From: Lacrimispora indolis DSM 755
GTDB taxonomy: Bacteria; Bacillota; Clostridia; Lachnospirales; Lachnospiraceae
Length of the DNA: 64,000 bases
Direction: 5' to 3'
NCBI RefSeq assembly: GCF_000526995.1
Contig: NZ_AZUI01000001.1
Coordinates: 5,188,001 to 5,252,000, forward strand
Shown: positions 52,451 to 60,293 of the stretch, in pieces
Numbering within the stretch: the first letter of the stretch is position 1
How the letters are laid out: each line of letters starts with the position of its first letter
Program-made: the position numbers and the translations under genes
Notes under the pieces: model-generated
The model's database searches: none
The model's input: only the letters and a program-made list of their open reading frames with translations
What the model was told of the DNA's origin: nothing

Positions 52451-52481
52451 AAAATCCCTTGCAGGCTGCTGCAAGGATTTT
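52451..52481 (-). terminator. terminator after polA
   Basis: An inverted repeat AAAATCCTTGCAG/CTGCAAGGGATTTT with a four-base loop begins at the polA stop codon. The T-run lies inside the stem end (ATTTTACC), so it is likely but not strong. Confidence 0.6.
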
Positions 52482-55029
52482 ACTTTGCATCGAACCAGGA
52501 ATCTCCTACATTAGCCTCCACCTCAAGGGATACCGCAAGGTCCGCTGCATGCTTCATCTCTTCCACCAGAAGCTCCTTTACCTGGTCCACTTCATCCCGG
52601 TACGCTTCAATGAGAAGTTCATCGTGAACCTGAAGAACGATTCTGGACCGCAATCCCTGTTTTTTCAAGGCATTGTCCACCCGGATCATGGCGATCTTGA
52701 TAATATCTGCTGCAGTGCCCTGGATGGGAGAATTCATGGCTACCCGTTCTCCAAAAGAACGCTGCATAAAGTTGGTGGATTTCAGCTCGGGAACCGGGCG
52801 GCGTCTGCCGAACATGCTGGAAGCATAGCCCTGTTCCCTGGCCTCAGCCACCAGACCGTCTAAAAATGACTTTACTCCCGGATAAGTCTCAAAATACTTG
52901 TTAATGTATTCTGAAGCCTCTTTTCTGGTGATGCTTAAGCCTTCACTTAAACCAAAGGAGCTGATTCCATATACAATGCCAAAGTTCACGGCCTTTGCAT
53001 TCCTTCTCTGAAGAGGAGTCACCTCATGAAGGGGGACATGGAACACCTGGGAAGCCGTGATAGCATGGATATCCTCTGCCTGCCGGTATGCACCGATAAG
53101 ACGCTGGTCTCCTGACATATGGGCCAGTACTCTCAGCTCAATCTGAGAATAATCCGCATCAACAAACACACAGCCCTCCTGAGGCACGAAAACCTTCCTG
53201 ATCTCCCTTCCCAGCTCCACGCGGACGGGAATATTCTGCAGGTTGGGTTCCGTGCTGCTGATCCTTCCGGTGGCTGTAATCGTCTGGTTAAAGGTCCCAT
53301 GAATCCGCTCATCAGGCCCTATATAGGCTGCCAGCCCATCCGCATAGGTGGAATTTAGTTTTGTCAGCTGCCTGTAATCCAGGATCAGATTGACAGCGGG
53401 CCAGTCAGGGGCCAGCTTTTCCAATACATCCGCAGCCGTTGAATAACCGGTTTTTGTCCTCTTTCCTCCCGGAATTTTCATATGATCAAAGAGTACCTCT
53501 CCAAGCTGCTTGGGGGAATTGATGTTAAAGGTTTCTCCTGTTTCCCCATATATCTTCTGTTCCAGCTCCGCAATACGGACCTTTAAACGATCCCCATATT
53601 CCTTAAGGCGTTCCCTTTCCACCCGGATCCCAGCTTCTTCCATACGAAACAGGCTGTAGATCAAAGGCATTTCAATTTCATAAAACAGCTTATCCATGCC
53701 CGACTTTTTCAATTCCTCATGAAGCAGGCTCTGGCTCCTTAGTGCAACATAGGACATATAACAGATACAGGAAACGGCTTTTTCCCTGTTTTCCTCCAAG
53801 GCATGTTTAAAGGAGCTTTTTCCTATAAGCTCCGTTCTGGAAGGAATGGAAAGGTCCAGATAATCTGCCGCCAGATCGTTGTATTCATAAGAATCCTTTA
53901 ATGGGTCCAGCAAATATCCGGCAATACTGGCATCAAACACCGGGCTTTCCGGCGTAAGCCTTAAGAAGGACAGCTGGCTCTTTAAATGAAGGACAGCTGT
54001 CAAGCCTGCCCTTTTACATATCTCCGCCCCTTTCTCCGCCAGATATTCCGGCTTGAGAAGCCCCTGAGGAATGAAGCAGTAACATTCTGTTTCACTGAGG
54101 CAAAGAGACAGGGCTGATACGGTCTTGTCCTCGACCACCAGCTGGATGCCAGGCCGGCAGCCCTCCACGCATTTTAAGAATATTTCTTCAGCCTCTGAAA
54201 GATCCGTAACCGCATGAAAGCCTGATTCCAGGGTGGGTTCCTCTTCTCCCGGAAAAACGGCGGGAACAAAATCCATGTCTATGATCTTCTGGATCTCCGC
54301 CTGCTCCAGAGTTTTTGTGTAATCCAGACGGATATCGCAATCCTTTCGCAGGGTAACAAGTTCTTCCTTCTTCCTTACCTCTTCCTGACTTCCGGCAAGG
54401 GCTTCCCTGATCCTGTGAGACTCTATTTTTTCCATCTCATTATAAATATTTTCAATGCTGTGATATTCTCTTATCAGCTGACAGGCAGTCTTTTCTCCAA
54501 TTCCCCCTGTTCCGGCCAACGCAAAAACACCTTTTAAATCCTCCGGTTCAAGGCCGAACTCCTCCCGGACAGTCTCCATGGAATAGGGCTTAAATTCCAG
54601 GCCCTCTTCCCCCACAGCCGGAAGCTTAAGTGTCACATGCTCTTCCACTGCCTGTAAGAGCATCCGATCTCCGGACAGGAGGGTGACTTCTCCATCTTCT
54701 GCCTTGCATCTTTTTGCCAGTGACGCCAGAATATCGGAAGAAGTATAACCTTCCTTATTAAGAACAGGAAGCCCCAGGGAAAGAAGAGCCTCCTTTAAAA
54801 GCTCTTCCTGTTTTAAAAGCTCTTCATTCACCCCGGTGTTTTTATGAATCTTTTTACCTCTGCTGTCTGCTCCGGAATCAAAGGCAGCGGCCAGAAAGTC
54901 CGCTTCTCCCCCTTCCACCAGATTCATTACAAGGCTTTGAACCCCCTTCGCTCCATTGGAAGGAAGTCCATAAAAAGCGTTCTGTATCATGCTGCTTCCG
55001 TCAATCAATATAACTTTTTTTCTATCCAT
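52480..55029 (-). CDS. polA: DNA polymerase I with degenerate 5'-nuclease and 3'-exonuclease domains
   Basis: An 849-residue family A polymerase. Polymerase motifs A (DADYSQIELR, 624-633), B (RRNAKAVNFGIVYG, 675-688) and C (VHDELL, 801-806) are intact. The N-terminal 5'-nuclease domain is shortened and lacks key carboxylates: the usual GYEADD reads GYTSSD (94-99), SGDRD reads SGDRM (119-123), and the GDxSDNIPGVPGIG loop is reduced to GTGGIG (173-178). The 3'-exonuclease DxE motif is also absent. The start MDRKKVILIDG is chosen; an upstream frame of 62 codons translates the leader repeats. It may lack flap processing. Confidence 0.9.
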   Translation of the reverse strand: MDRKKVILIDGSSMIQNAFYGLPSNGAKGVQSLVMNLVEGGEADFLAAAFDSGADSRGKKIHKNTGVNEELLKQEELLKEALLSLGLPVLNKEGYTSSDILASLAKRCKAEDGEVTLLSGDRMLLQAVEEHVTLKLPAVGEEGLEFKPYSMETVREEFGLEPEDLKGVFALAGTGGIGEKTACQLIREYHSIENIYNEMEKIESHRIREALAGSQEEVRKKEELVTLRKDCDIRLDYTKTLEQAEIQKIIDMDFVPAVFPGEEEPTLESGFHAVTDLSEAEEIFLKCVEGCRPGIQLVVEDKTVSALSLCLSETECYCFIPQGLLKPEYLAEKGAEICKRAGLTAVLHLKSQLSFLRLTPESPVFDASIAGYLLDPLKDSYEYNDLAADYLDLSIPSRTELIGKSSFKHALEENREKAVSCICYMSYVALRSQSLLHEELKKSGMDKLFYEIEMPLIYSLFRMEEAGIRVERERLKEYGDRLKVRIAELEQKIYGETGETFNINSPKQLGEVLFDHMKIPGGKRTKTGYSTAADVLEKLAPDWPAVNLILDYRQLTKLNSTYADGLAAYIGPDERIHGTFNQTITATGRISSTEPNLQNIPVRVELGREIRKVFVPQEGCVFVDADYSQIELRVLAHMSGDQRLIGAYRQAEDIHAITASQVFHVPLHEVTPLQRRNAKAVNFGIVYGISSFGLSEGLSITRKEASEYINKYFETYPGVKSFLDGLVAEAREQGYASSMFGRRRPVPELKSTNFMQRSFGERVAMNSPIQGTAADIIKIAMIRVDNALKKQGLRSRIVLQVHDELLIEAYRDEVDQVKELLVEEMKHAADLAVSLEVEANVGDSWFDAK

Positions 55030-55035
55030 GTTTCC

Positions 55036-55240
55036 TCTTTCCTGCCCATGTTCTCTGGGCATAAAGGTATACCCGCAGGGTGTTTCCTCTTTCCTGCCCA
55101 TGTTCTCTGGGCATAAAGGTATACCCATTGGGTCTTTCCTCTTTTCTGCCTCGCTTTTTGGGCATAAAGATATACCCCAGGATGTTTCCTGCTTCCTGCC
55201 CTCACTTTCAGGCATACAGGCACTTACCGGGTACTCTTCC
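55036..55240 (-). repeat. four tandem copies of the structured intercistronic repeat
   Basis: Units at 55036-55087, 55088-55139, 55140-55189 and 55190-55240 (52, 52, 50 and 51 bp) fill the gap between the zinc-finger gene and polA. Identity falls with distance from polA. Each unit on the minus strand holds an ACCC...GGGT hairpin, a TGCCCA...TGGGCA hairpin and AGGAAAGAGG, which in the last unit is the polA ribosome site. Confidence 0.92.
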
Positions 55241-55242
55241 CA

Positions 55243-55590
55243 TCATAGTAAGCCCCACTGCATCCAAATCCGGCACTGCAGAAGGACCGTAAAGATCAGC
55301 GCCATTATACTTACTGTAGACACCGCATATTTGGCAATTTTAATACACCGTATGACCTGAAGCCTTTGCCTGGACTGTTCTATGGCGGCTTCCAGCGCCC
55401 CTTTTATATTATAGTTCCCCGTTTCGGAGTCCAGCTGCCTGATTCCTACGTCCACAGTAAAATATATTTCCAATTCCTCACGGCAATCCGGACAGGATTC
55501 CATATGTTTCAGAAATTCCCCCAGCTCTTCGTCCGTCAGTTCATCCTTGATGTATGGCATGACCAGACGTTCTGTTTCCTTACATGTCAT
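55243..55590 (-). CDS. zinc-finger (zf-HC2) membrane protein, anti-sigma-like
   Basis: A 115-residue protein. The N-terminal zf-HC2 motif HMESCPDC (about residues 29-36, preceded by an upstream Cys near residue 3) is typical of anti-sigma factors. A single membrane helix (about 89-107) lies near the C-terminus. The short outside tail gives little sensing capacity. No ECF sigma gene is adjacent, so its partner is unknown. It has a strong TAAGGAGGTG ribosome site and precedes polA. Confidence 0.78.
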   Translation of the reverse strand: MTCKETERLVMPYIKDELTDEELGEFLKHMESCPDCREELEIYFTVDVGIRQLDSETGNYNIKGALEAAIEQSRQRLQVIRCIKIAKYAVSTVSIMALIFTVLLQCRIWMQWGLL

Positions 55591-55675
55591 GGCCCAGACA
55601 CCTCCTTAAACACATCTTCTGTCTATCATACAATATATTCTGCCTATTTTCAATTTAATAATCGCAAAAAAACAC

Positions 55676-55704
55676 TTGCCAAATGGAAAATCCTATGATA
55701 AAAT
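55676..55704 (+). promoter_or_regulatory. tRNA-Leu promoter
   Basis: TTGCCA (55676-55681) and TAAAAT (55699-55704) are 17 bases apart, 20 bp before the tRNA gene. Confidence 0.75.
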
Positions 55705-55723
55705 AATGAACGTTGTAAGCAGC

Positions 55724-55806
55724 GCCGGCATGTCGGAATGGCAGACGAGGCGGACTCAAAATCCGTTGATGGCAACATCGTGTGGGTTCAAGTCCCACTG
55801 CCGGCA
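55724..55806 (+). tRNA. tRNA-Leu (anticodon CAA)
   Basis: An 83-nt class II tRNA. The acceptor arms GCCGGCA and TGCCGGC pair fully; the anticodon stem GCGGA/TCCGT encloses loop CTCAAAA, giving anticodon CAA for TTG codons. A long variable arm (TGATGGCAACATCG) and T-loop GGTTCAAGTCC confirm leucine type. The discriminator is A and CCA is not encoded. Confidence 0.96.
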
Positions 55807-55826
55807 CTACACCCTTGGCAGGGAGC

Positions 55827-55872
55827 AAGGCCTTGGAAATTTGAATCGTTTCAGATTTCCAAGGCCTTTTCT
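55827..55872 (+). terminator. terminator after tRNA-Leu
   Basis: A 14-bp stem (AAGGCCTTGGAAAT, 55827-55840, with its complement 55855-55868) is followed by TTTTCTCT, 21 bp after the tRNA gene. Confidence 0.9.
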
Positions 55873-55996
55873 CTGCTCTTCGTCATCCTTTTCCAATAAT
55901 TTCCTATAATTTTCTTAATTCGAGGGAAATCCCGGCACAACTGCAATATTTGTGATATACTGTAAAAAATCACTGAAAATGAAGGGAGGCCATTCT

Positions 55997-56833
55997 ATGA
56001 AACGAAACTCATTCATTCCAGCCCTTTTCATCGGCTGCGCCCTGATCTTAAGCGGATGCGGAAACAAGAATTATATGAAAACAGACCAATCAGCTACCGC
56101 TGCTGCTAAAGAATCCATGTCCTCCGGCACAAATGCACCGGAACCTGAAAAGACCGGAACCTCTGACAATAAAGCACCGGAAAGCGAAGCAAACAAGGAT
56201 ACTTCTGCTGGCTCCATCACTTCTGGCCTTCATACCTATGAGGAAGGAAAAGCTTCCATACAATATCCGGCTGTCTCCGGATTAGAGGATGAGGCGAAGA
56301 AAGAAAAGATCAACAATCTGTTAAAAAACAATGCCCTGGAAATACTAAAAGCATACCCGGTCAATCCGGAAAAGGACAGCCTTTCCATTACAGCTGAGGT
56401 AATTTCTGTGGACAGGAAACGGATCACCGTGGTATATACCGGGCTGTTTTATGGAGAAGGAGCGGCTTATCCGGTAAATCTGTTTTTTACAAACACAGTG
56501 GATATGAACCAGGCAAAGAATATAAGGCTCACGGATTATGCGGACCCCAAGGGGCTGGCTGAATACATCCGCTCAGAGGACTGCCAGTTTTTTGATGCCT
56601 CCCCTGAGCTAAAGGAAGCTTTATTCCCTTTACTTGGTGAAACCAGTCTGGAAGCATATGTGAAAATGTTCCAAAATGCAGATTTTTCCACAAAAGCAGC
56701 TTCTTCAGACAACACTCCTGTTTTCCCGGAATCCTTTAGCTATGAGGATCACGGCACCATTATCGTTTCCATCCCCGTACCTCACAGTTTAGGAGATTTT
56801 GCGCTTATTAAATATACTCCTGAGACAAAATAG
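55997..56833 (+). CDS. lipoprotein with DUF3298-like domain
   Basis: A 278-residue secreted lipoprotein. The signal peptide ends in lipobox LSGC (about residues 17-20). A low-complexity Glu/Ala/Ser/Thr linker (about 25-80) precedes a folded domain (about 85-278) with motifs like VVYTGLFYGEGAAYPVNLFFTNTVDM and LTDYADP that resemble DUF3298/RsiV-type domains found beside peptidoglycan deacetylases. The start MKRNSFIPA has AGGGAGG upstream. It stands alone; function unknown. Confidence 0.75.
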   Translation: MKRNSFIPALFIGCALILSGCGNKNYMKTDQSATAAAKESMSSGTNAPEPEKTGTSDNKAPESEANKDTSAGSITSGLHTYEEGKASIQYPAVSGLEDEAKKEKINNLLKNNALEILKAYPVNPEKDSLSITAEVISVDRKRITVVYTGLFYGEGAAYPVNLFFTNTVDMNQAKNIRLTDYADPKGLAEYIRSEDCQFFDASPELKEALFPLLGETSLEAYVKMFQNADFSTKAASSDNTPVFPESFSYEDHGTIIVSIPVPHSLGDFALIKYTPETK

Positions 56834-56903
56834 GAAAAATAGTTGCCATTTTCCCCTTTCTTTGATAAAATAGGACGGAAATAAAAAGAAATGGGGTAGA
56901 AAA

Positions 56904-57440
56904 ATGAGTAACAATGCAAAACTGACCACCCGGTATTATCTGCTCAGTATCCAGCATCTGTCCGCCATATTCGGCGCCACCGTACTGGTCCCCTTACTGA
57001 CAGTTCAATCCATCGCCGGCATTATCCTTTGCAGGCGTCGGCATCTTAATATTCCACTGCTGTACTAAATTTAAGGTTCCTGTATTTCCTGGTTCCTCCT
57101 TCGATTTTCTGGCCCCTGTCACCGCAATTATCCGGCCGGAAGGAACCGTGATCCCAGGAAACGTACTTTAGCACAGAGTGGAATTTATTTTGCCCAGGGC
57201 TATTTTATGCCGGTTCCCATTCTCATGGGAATTACGGCAAATTGCTTGTTATCCATCATGTCAGGAACTGCAAATGTATTCCATATGGATTATTCTGCCA
57301 TTGCTTTCCCGTCATGAATCAATATCCCATTTTTTTGCCAAGGCTTCAAATGGATCACTAAGTTTTCCAGCTAAGAGGATTTCATGTTGAAGCAGGCTCC
57401 ATCACACTAAACATTTCAGGTCTGTTCCCTCAGCCGTGAC
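56904..57440 (+). pseudogene. decayed uracil permease (uraA-like)
   Basis: An ATG at 56904 opens a frame with the nucleobase-permease N-terminus (YYLLSIQHLSAIFGATVLVPLLT) that ends after about 50 codons. The next UraA segment, GVGILIFHCCTKFKVPVFPGSSF and DFLAPVTAII, continues in another frame from about 57030. Beyond that only scattered hydrophobic pieces and several stops remain. The gene has a frameshift and large internal deletions. It lies directly before upp, where uracil permease genes often sit. Confidence 0.82.
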
Positions 57441-57513
57441 CGGTGTCCACATAAGCCTCACATTGCCGGAACCCCTGATACAGCAAGAGATGAAAGAAAG
57501 GATTAAAATTACT

Positions 57514-58155
57514 ATGGACTTTTCAATGGACAACGTAACCATTTTTACCCACCCACTCATTCAGCACAAGATCTCTATTTTAAGAGATAAGAAAACAGGC
57601 ACCAACGAGTTCCGCGCCCTCATTGAGGAAATTGCAATGCTGATGGGATTTGAAGCTTTAAGAGATCTCCCCTTACAGGATGTGGAGGTGGAAACTCCCA
57701 TTGAGACCTGCATGACTCCCATGATCTCCGGTAAAAAAATGGCTGTGGTACCCATCCTTCGTGCAGGGCTGGGTATGGTAAACGGCATCCTGGCTTTGGT
57801 TCCTTCCGCAAAAGTAGGCCACATCGGTCTTTACCGGGATGAAGTCACCCACGAGCCTCATGAATATTACTGCAAGCTGCCAAGTCCTATTGAGCTGAGA
57901 ACCATTGTTGTGACCGATCCCATGCTGGCCACCGGCGGTTCCGCAGTTGCTGCCGTGGATTTCATCAAACAGCATGGCGGAAAGCACATTAAGTTCATGG
58001 CCATTATTGCCGCTCCTGAAGGCTTAAAAAGACTTAGGGAAGCACATCCGGACATTCAGATCTACATCGGACATCTGGACCGCCAGTTAAATGAAAACGC
58101 CTATATCTGTCCTGGACTGGGTGATGCAGGTGACAGGATTTTCGGTACAAAATAG
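57514..58155 (+). CDS. upp: uracil phosphoribosyltransferase
   Basis: A 213-residue transferase making UMP from uracil and PRPP. The PRPP loop [16 protein letters not shown] (about residues 132-147), the N-terminal [22 protein letters not shown] and the uracil-binding C-terminus [16 protein letters not shown] are intact. The ATG chosen has AAAGGA about 11 bases before it; a second ATG four codons later matches many homologues. The frame also runs upstream into the permease remnant, which is not coding. Confidence 0.95.
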   Translation: MDFSMDNVTIFTHPLIQHKISILRDKKTGTNEFRALIEEIAMLMGFEALRDLPLQDVEVETPIETCMTPMISGKKMAVVPILRAGLGMVNGILALVPSAKVGHIGLYRDEVTHEPHEYYCKLPSPIELRTIVVTDPMLATGGSAVAAVDFIKQHGGKHIKFMAIIAAPEGLKRLREAHPDIQIYIGHLDRQLNENAYICPGLGDAGDRIFGTK

Positions 58156-58200
58156 CAGACTGCAAAGGGGCTGTCAGAAAACACCCTTTGAACCTGCATA

Positions 58201-58251
58201 AAAAGCGCGCTTTGATCCGGCTTATACAGCCGATTCAAAACGCGCTTTCAT
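58201..58251. terminator. bidirectional terminator between upp and the NSS transporter
   Basis: A hairpin with one mismatch in a stem of about 14 bp (AAAAGCGCGCTTTGA and TTCAAAACGCGCTTT) sits between two convergent genes. A- and T-rich ends allow termination in both directions. Confidence 0.8.
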
Positions 58252-58258
58252 TTATATC

Positions 58259-59587
58259 TTATCCGATTCCTTTATATATAATGCTAAGTGCAAACACCAG
58301 TGCCGCAAGAAAAACATAAATATATTTTGCAGTAAAAAGATAAGCCGGCCCTAAAGGCTTCTTTCGGCCTCTGTTTAATTCTTCCGTGATCCTGCCGTCC
58401 TTTAAAACCCAGTAAATTATTATAGCGCATAAAACAGCGCCAAAGGGAACCACGTATATAGTAATCAGATCCATAAAGAATCCCATATACGGCTCATATT
58501 CTATGAAAAGTCCCGGAATAAATACAGCAGCTCCTACCAAAAAGATAGCTTTTCTTCGAGAAAAGTGCAAATGTGTCTGAACAGCCTCCGAGCATACCTC
58601 AAGCATGTTCACCAGGGAAGTCACTCCTGCAAACAGCACAGAAAGGAAAAACAGCACTGCCACCCATCTTCCTGCAGGAATCATGGAAAAGACCTTAGGT
58701 ACTGTGATGAACATAAGAGGCGGACCGCTGGCCGGGTCCATCTGGAAGGCAAAGACTGCCGGAATGATGGCAAAACCAGCCAAAAGCGCGGCGATTGTAT
58801 CTAAAAACGCAGTGGTAATGGCTGCCTTGGGAATGTCTTCCTTCTTATCTAAATAGCTTCCGTAAATGACCATCCCGGAACCCGTAATGGATAAGGAAAA
58901 GAATGCCTGGCCCATGGCCATCACCCAGGTTTCCGGTTTCAGCAAGTATTCCCATCTGGGAACCAAAAGATATTCATAGCCTGCCAAAGCTCCCGGAAGA
59001 AAAAAGACCCGTACCGCAATGATGGCAAACAGGATAAAAAAGGACGGCATCATGATTGCATTTACTTTTTCAATGCCCTTTAAAACGCCTCCTGCCAGCA
59101 CTGCCACAGTAATGGCCACCACAAGAAAATGCCAGGGTACACTGCCGAATTTTCCCGTCATGCCTGAAAAGTATTCCGTTGTATCCGAGTTCATCATTAC
59201 GCCGGTCAGGGAACCGAACAGATATTTCAGGACCCAGCCTACAATGATGGCATAGCCTATGGCAATGCCAAAAGAGCCGATCAAAGGAATTGCTCCAAGA
59301 AAGGCTCCTCCCTTCTTCCCCCTGGTCTTCATGGCATAGTCATAAGATCCAATGGGGCCTGTCCCGGTCAGCCTTCCAAAGGCAAACTCACCGGAAAGCC
59401 CGACCATGCCAAATAAAAAAACAAAGCCAAAATACACCAGTAAAAAAGCGGCTCCCCCATATTGACCCAGGCGGTAGGGAAACATCCAGATGTTTCCCAT
59501 ACCTACCGCAGAGCCGACAGAGGCAAGAATAAACCCGATCCGTGAACCAAAGGTTCCGTTCTTTGCCGCAGTGTGTTGTTTATCCAT
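58259..59587 (-). CDS. neurotransmitter:sodium symporter (NSS) family transporter
   Basis: A 442-residue sodium-coupled amino-acid transporter of the LeuT/MhsT fold, with about 11-12 helices. The first unwound helix motif SVGSAVGMGNIWMFPYR (about residues 20-36) holds the sodium and substrate site, and GQAFFSLSITGSGMVIYGSY matches helix 6. The length and 11-helix type resemble the bacterial tyrosine/hydrophobic amino-acid carriers. It lies 11 bp after the beta-helix transferase-like gene. Confidence 0.9.
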   Translation of the reverse strand: MDKQHTAAKNGTFGSRIGFILASVGSAVGMGNIWMFPYRLGQYGGAAFLLVYFGFVFLFGMVGLSGEFAFGRLTGTGPIGSYDYAMKTRGKKGGAFLGAIPLIGSFGIAIGYAIIVGWVLKYLFGSLTGVMMNSDTTEYFSGMTGKFGSVPWHFLVVAITVAVLAGGVLKGIEKVNAIMMPSFFILFAIIAVRVFFLPGALAGYEYLLVPRWEYLLKPETWVMAMGQAFFSLSITGSGMVIYGSYLDKKEDIPKAAITTAFLDTIAALLAGFAIIPAVFAFQMDPASGPPLMFITVPKVFSMIPAGRWVAVLFFLSVLFAGVTSLVNMLEVCSEAVQTHLHFSRRKAIFLVGAAVFIPGLFIEYEPYMGFFMDLITIYVVPFGAVLCAIIIYWVLKDGRITEELNRGRKKPLGPAYLFTAKYIYVFLAALVFALSIIYKGIG

Positions 59588-59598
59588 TGTACTGTTCC

Positions 59599-60282
59599 TT
59601 ATTCCTCAATCAAATTTTTCTCAATGATTTCTCCCTGGTTCTTATAGATGGAGTTAGCTTCTACACAGCCTCTGACACAGGAAAGAGGATAAATATTGGA
59701 TTTCGGTCCGATCACTGTTCCGGGATTTAAAACTGCTCCGCAGCCTACTTCAGCGAAATCGCCTATGATGGCTCCGAATTTCTTAAGTCCTGTCTCAATA
59801 TCACCGTCTTCTGCATGGACAGTAACCAGAGACTTGTCGGATTTTACGTTGGAAGCCAGAGAAGAAGCGCCCATATGAGACTTATAGCCTAAGATGGAAT
59901 CTCCTACATAGTTATAATGAGGAACCTGCACGCCGTCAAAAAGAATGGAATTCTTAATTTCAGAAGAGTTTCCAATTACAGCAAACTCTCCAATGATGGC
60001 ATTGCCTCTGATAAATGCACAATGGCGGATCTGTGCTCCCTTGCAGATGATCACATTCTCACCCATACAGGCTGTTGGCGGAAGATTGATGGATTTATGG
60101 ATCCATACCGCTTTTCCCACATGAACAAACTCATCCTTTGGAAGACGCTCTCCCAGGGAAACAATAAATTCGCTGATTTTCGGAAGGATCTCCCATGGGT
60201 AAGTGGTCTGTTCAAATAATAATTTGGCTATGGTATGGCTGGTATCAAATAAGTCCTGGTTTGTCATATCTTCTTTTTTCAT
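59599..60282 (-). CDS. left-handed beta-helix (hexapeptide repeat) protein
   Basis: A 227-residue protein with hexapeptide repeats from about residue 60 onward (NVIICKGAQIRHCAFIRGNAIIGEF in part, VIGNSSEIKNSILFD, IIGDFAEVGCGAVLNPGTVIGPKSNIYPL in part). It resembles the acyltransferase half of GlmU and nucleotide-sugar transferases but has no pyrophosphorylase domain. It could be an acyltransferase acting on a sugar nucleotide. It lies 11 bp after topB and 11 bp before the NSS gene, so they form one operon; the link is unexplained. Confidence 0.82.
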   Translation of the reverse strand: MKKEDMTNQDLFDTSHTIAKLLFEQTTYPWEILPKISEFIVSLGERLPKDEFVHVGKAVWIHKSINLPPTACMGENVIICKGAQIRHCAFIRGNAIIGEFAVIGNSSEIKNSILFDGVQVPHYNYVGDSILGYKSHMGASSLASNVKSDKSLVTVHAEDGDIETGLKKFGAIIGDFAEVGCGAVLNPGTVIGPKSNIYPLSCVRGCVEANSIYKNQGEIIEKNLIEE

Positions 60283-60293
60283 TTTATAATCTC

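Noticed and set aside
55030..55215. N-terminal extension of PolA by 62 codons
   Set aside because: It is a translation of the tandem leader repeats; the conserved N-terminus MDRKKVILIDG has its own ribosome site.
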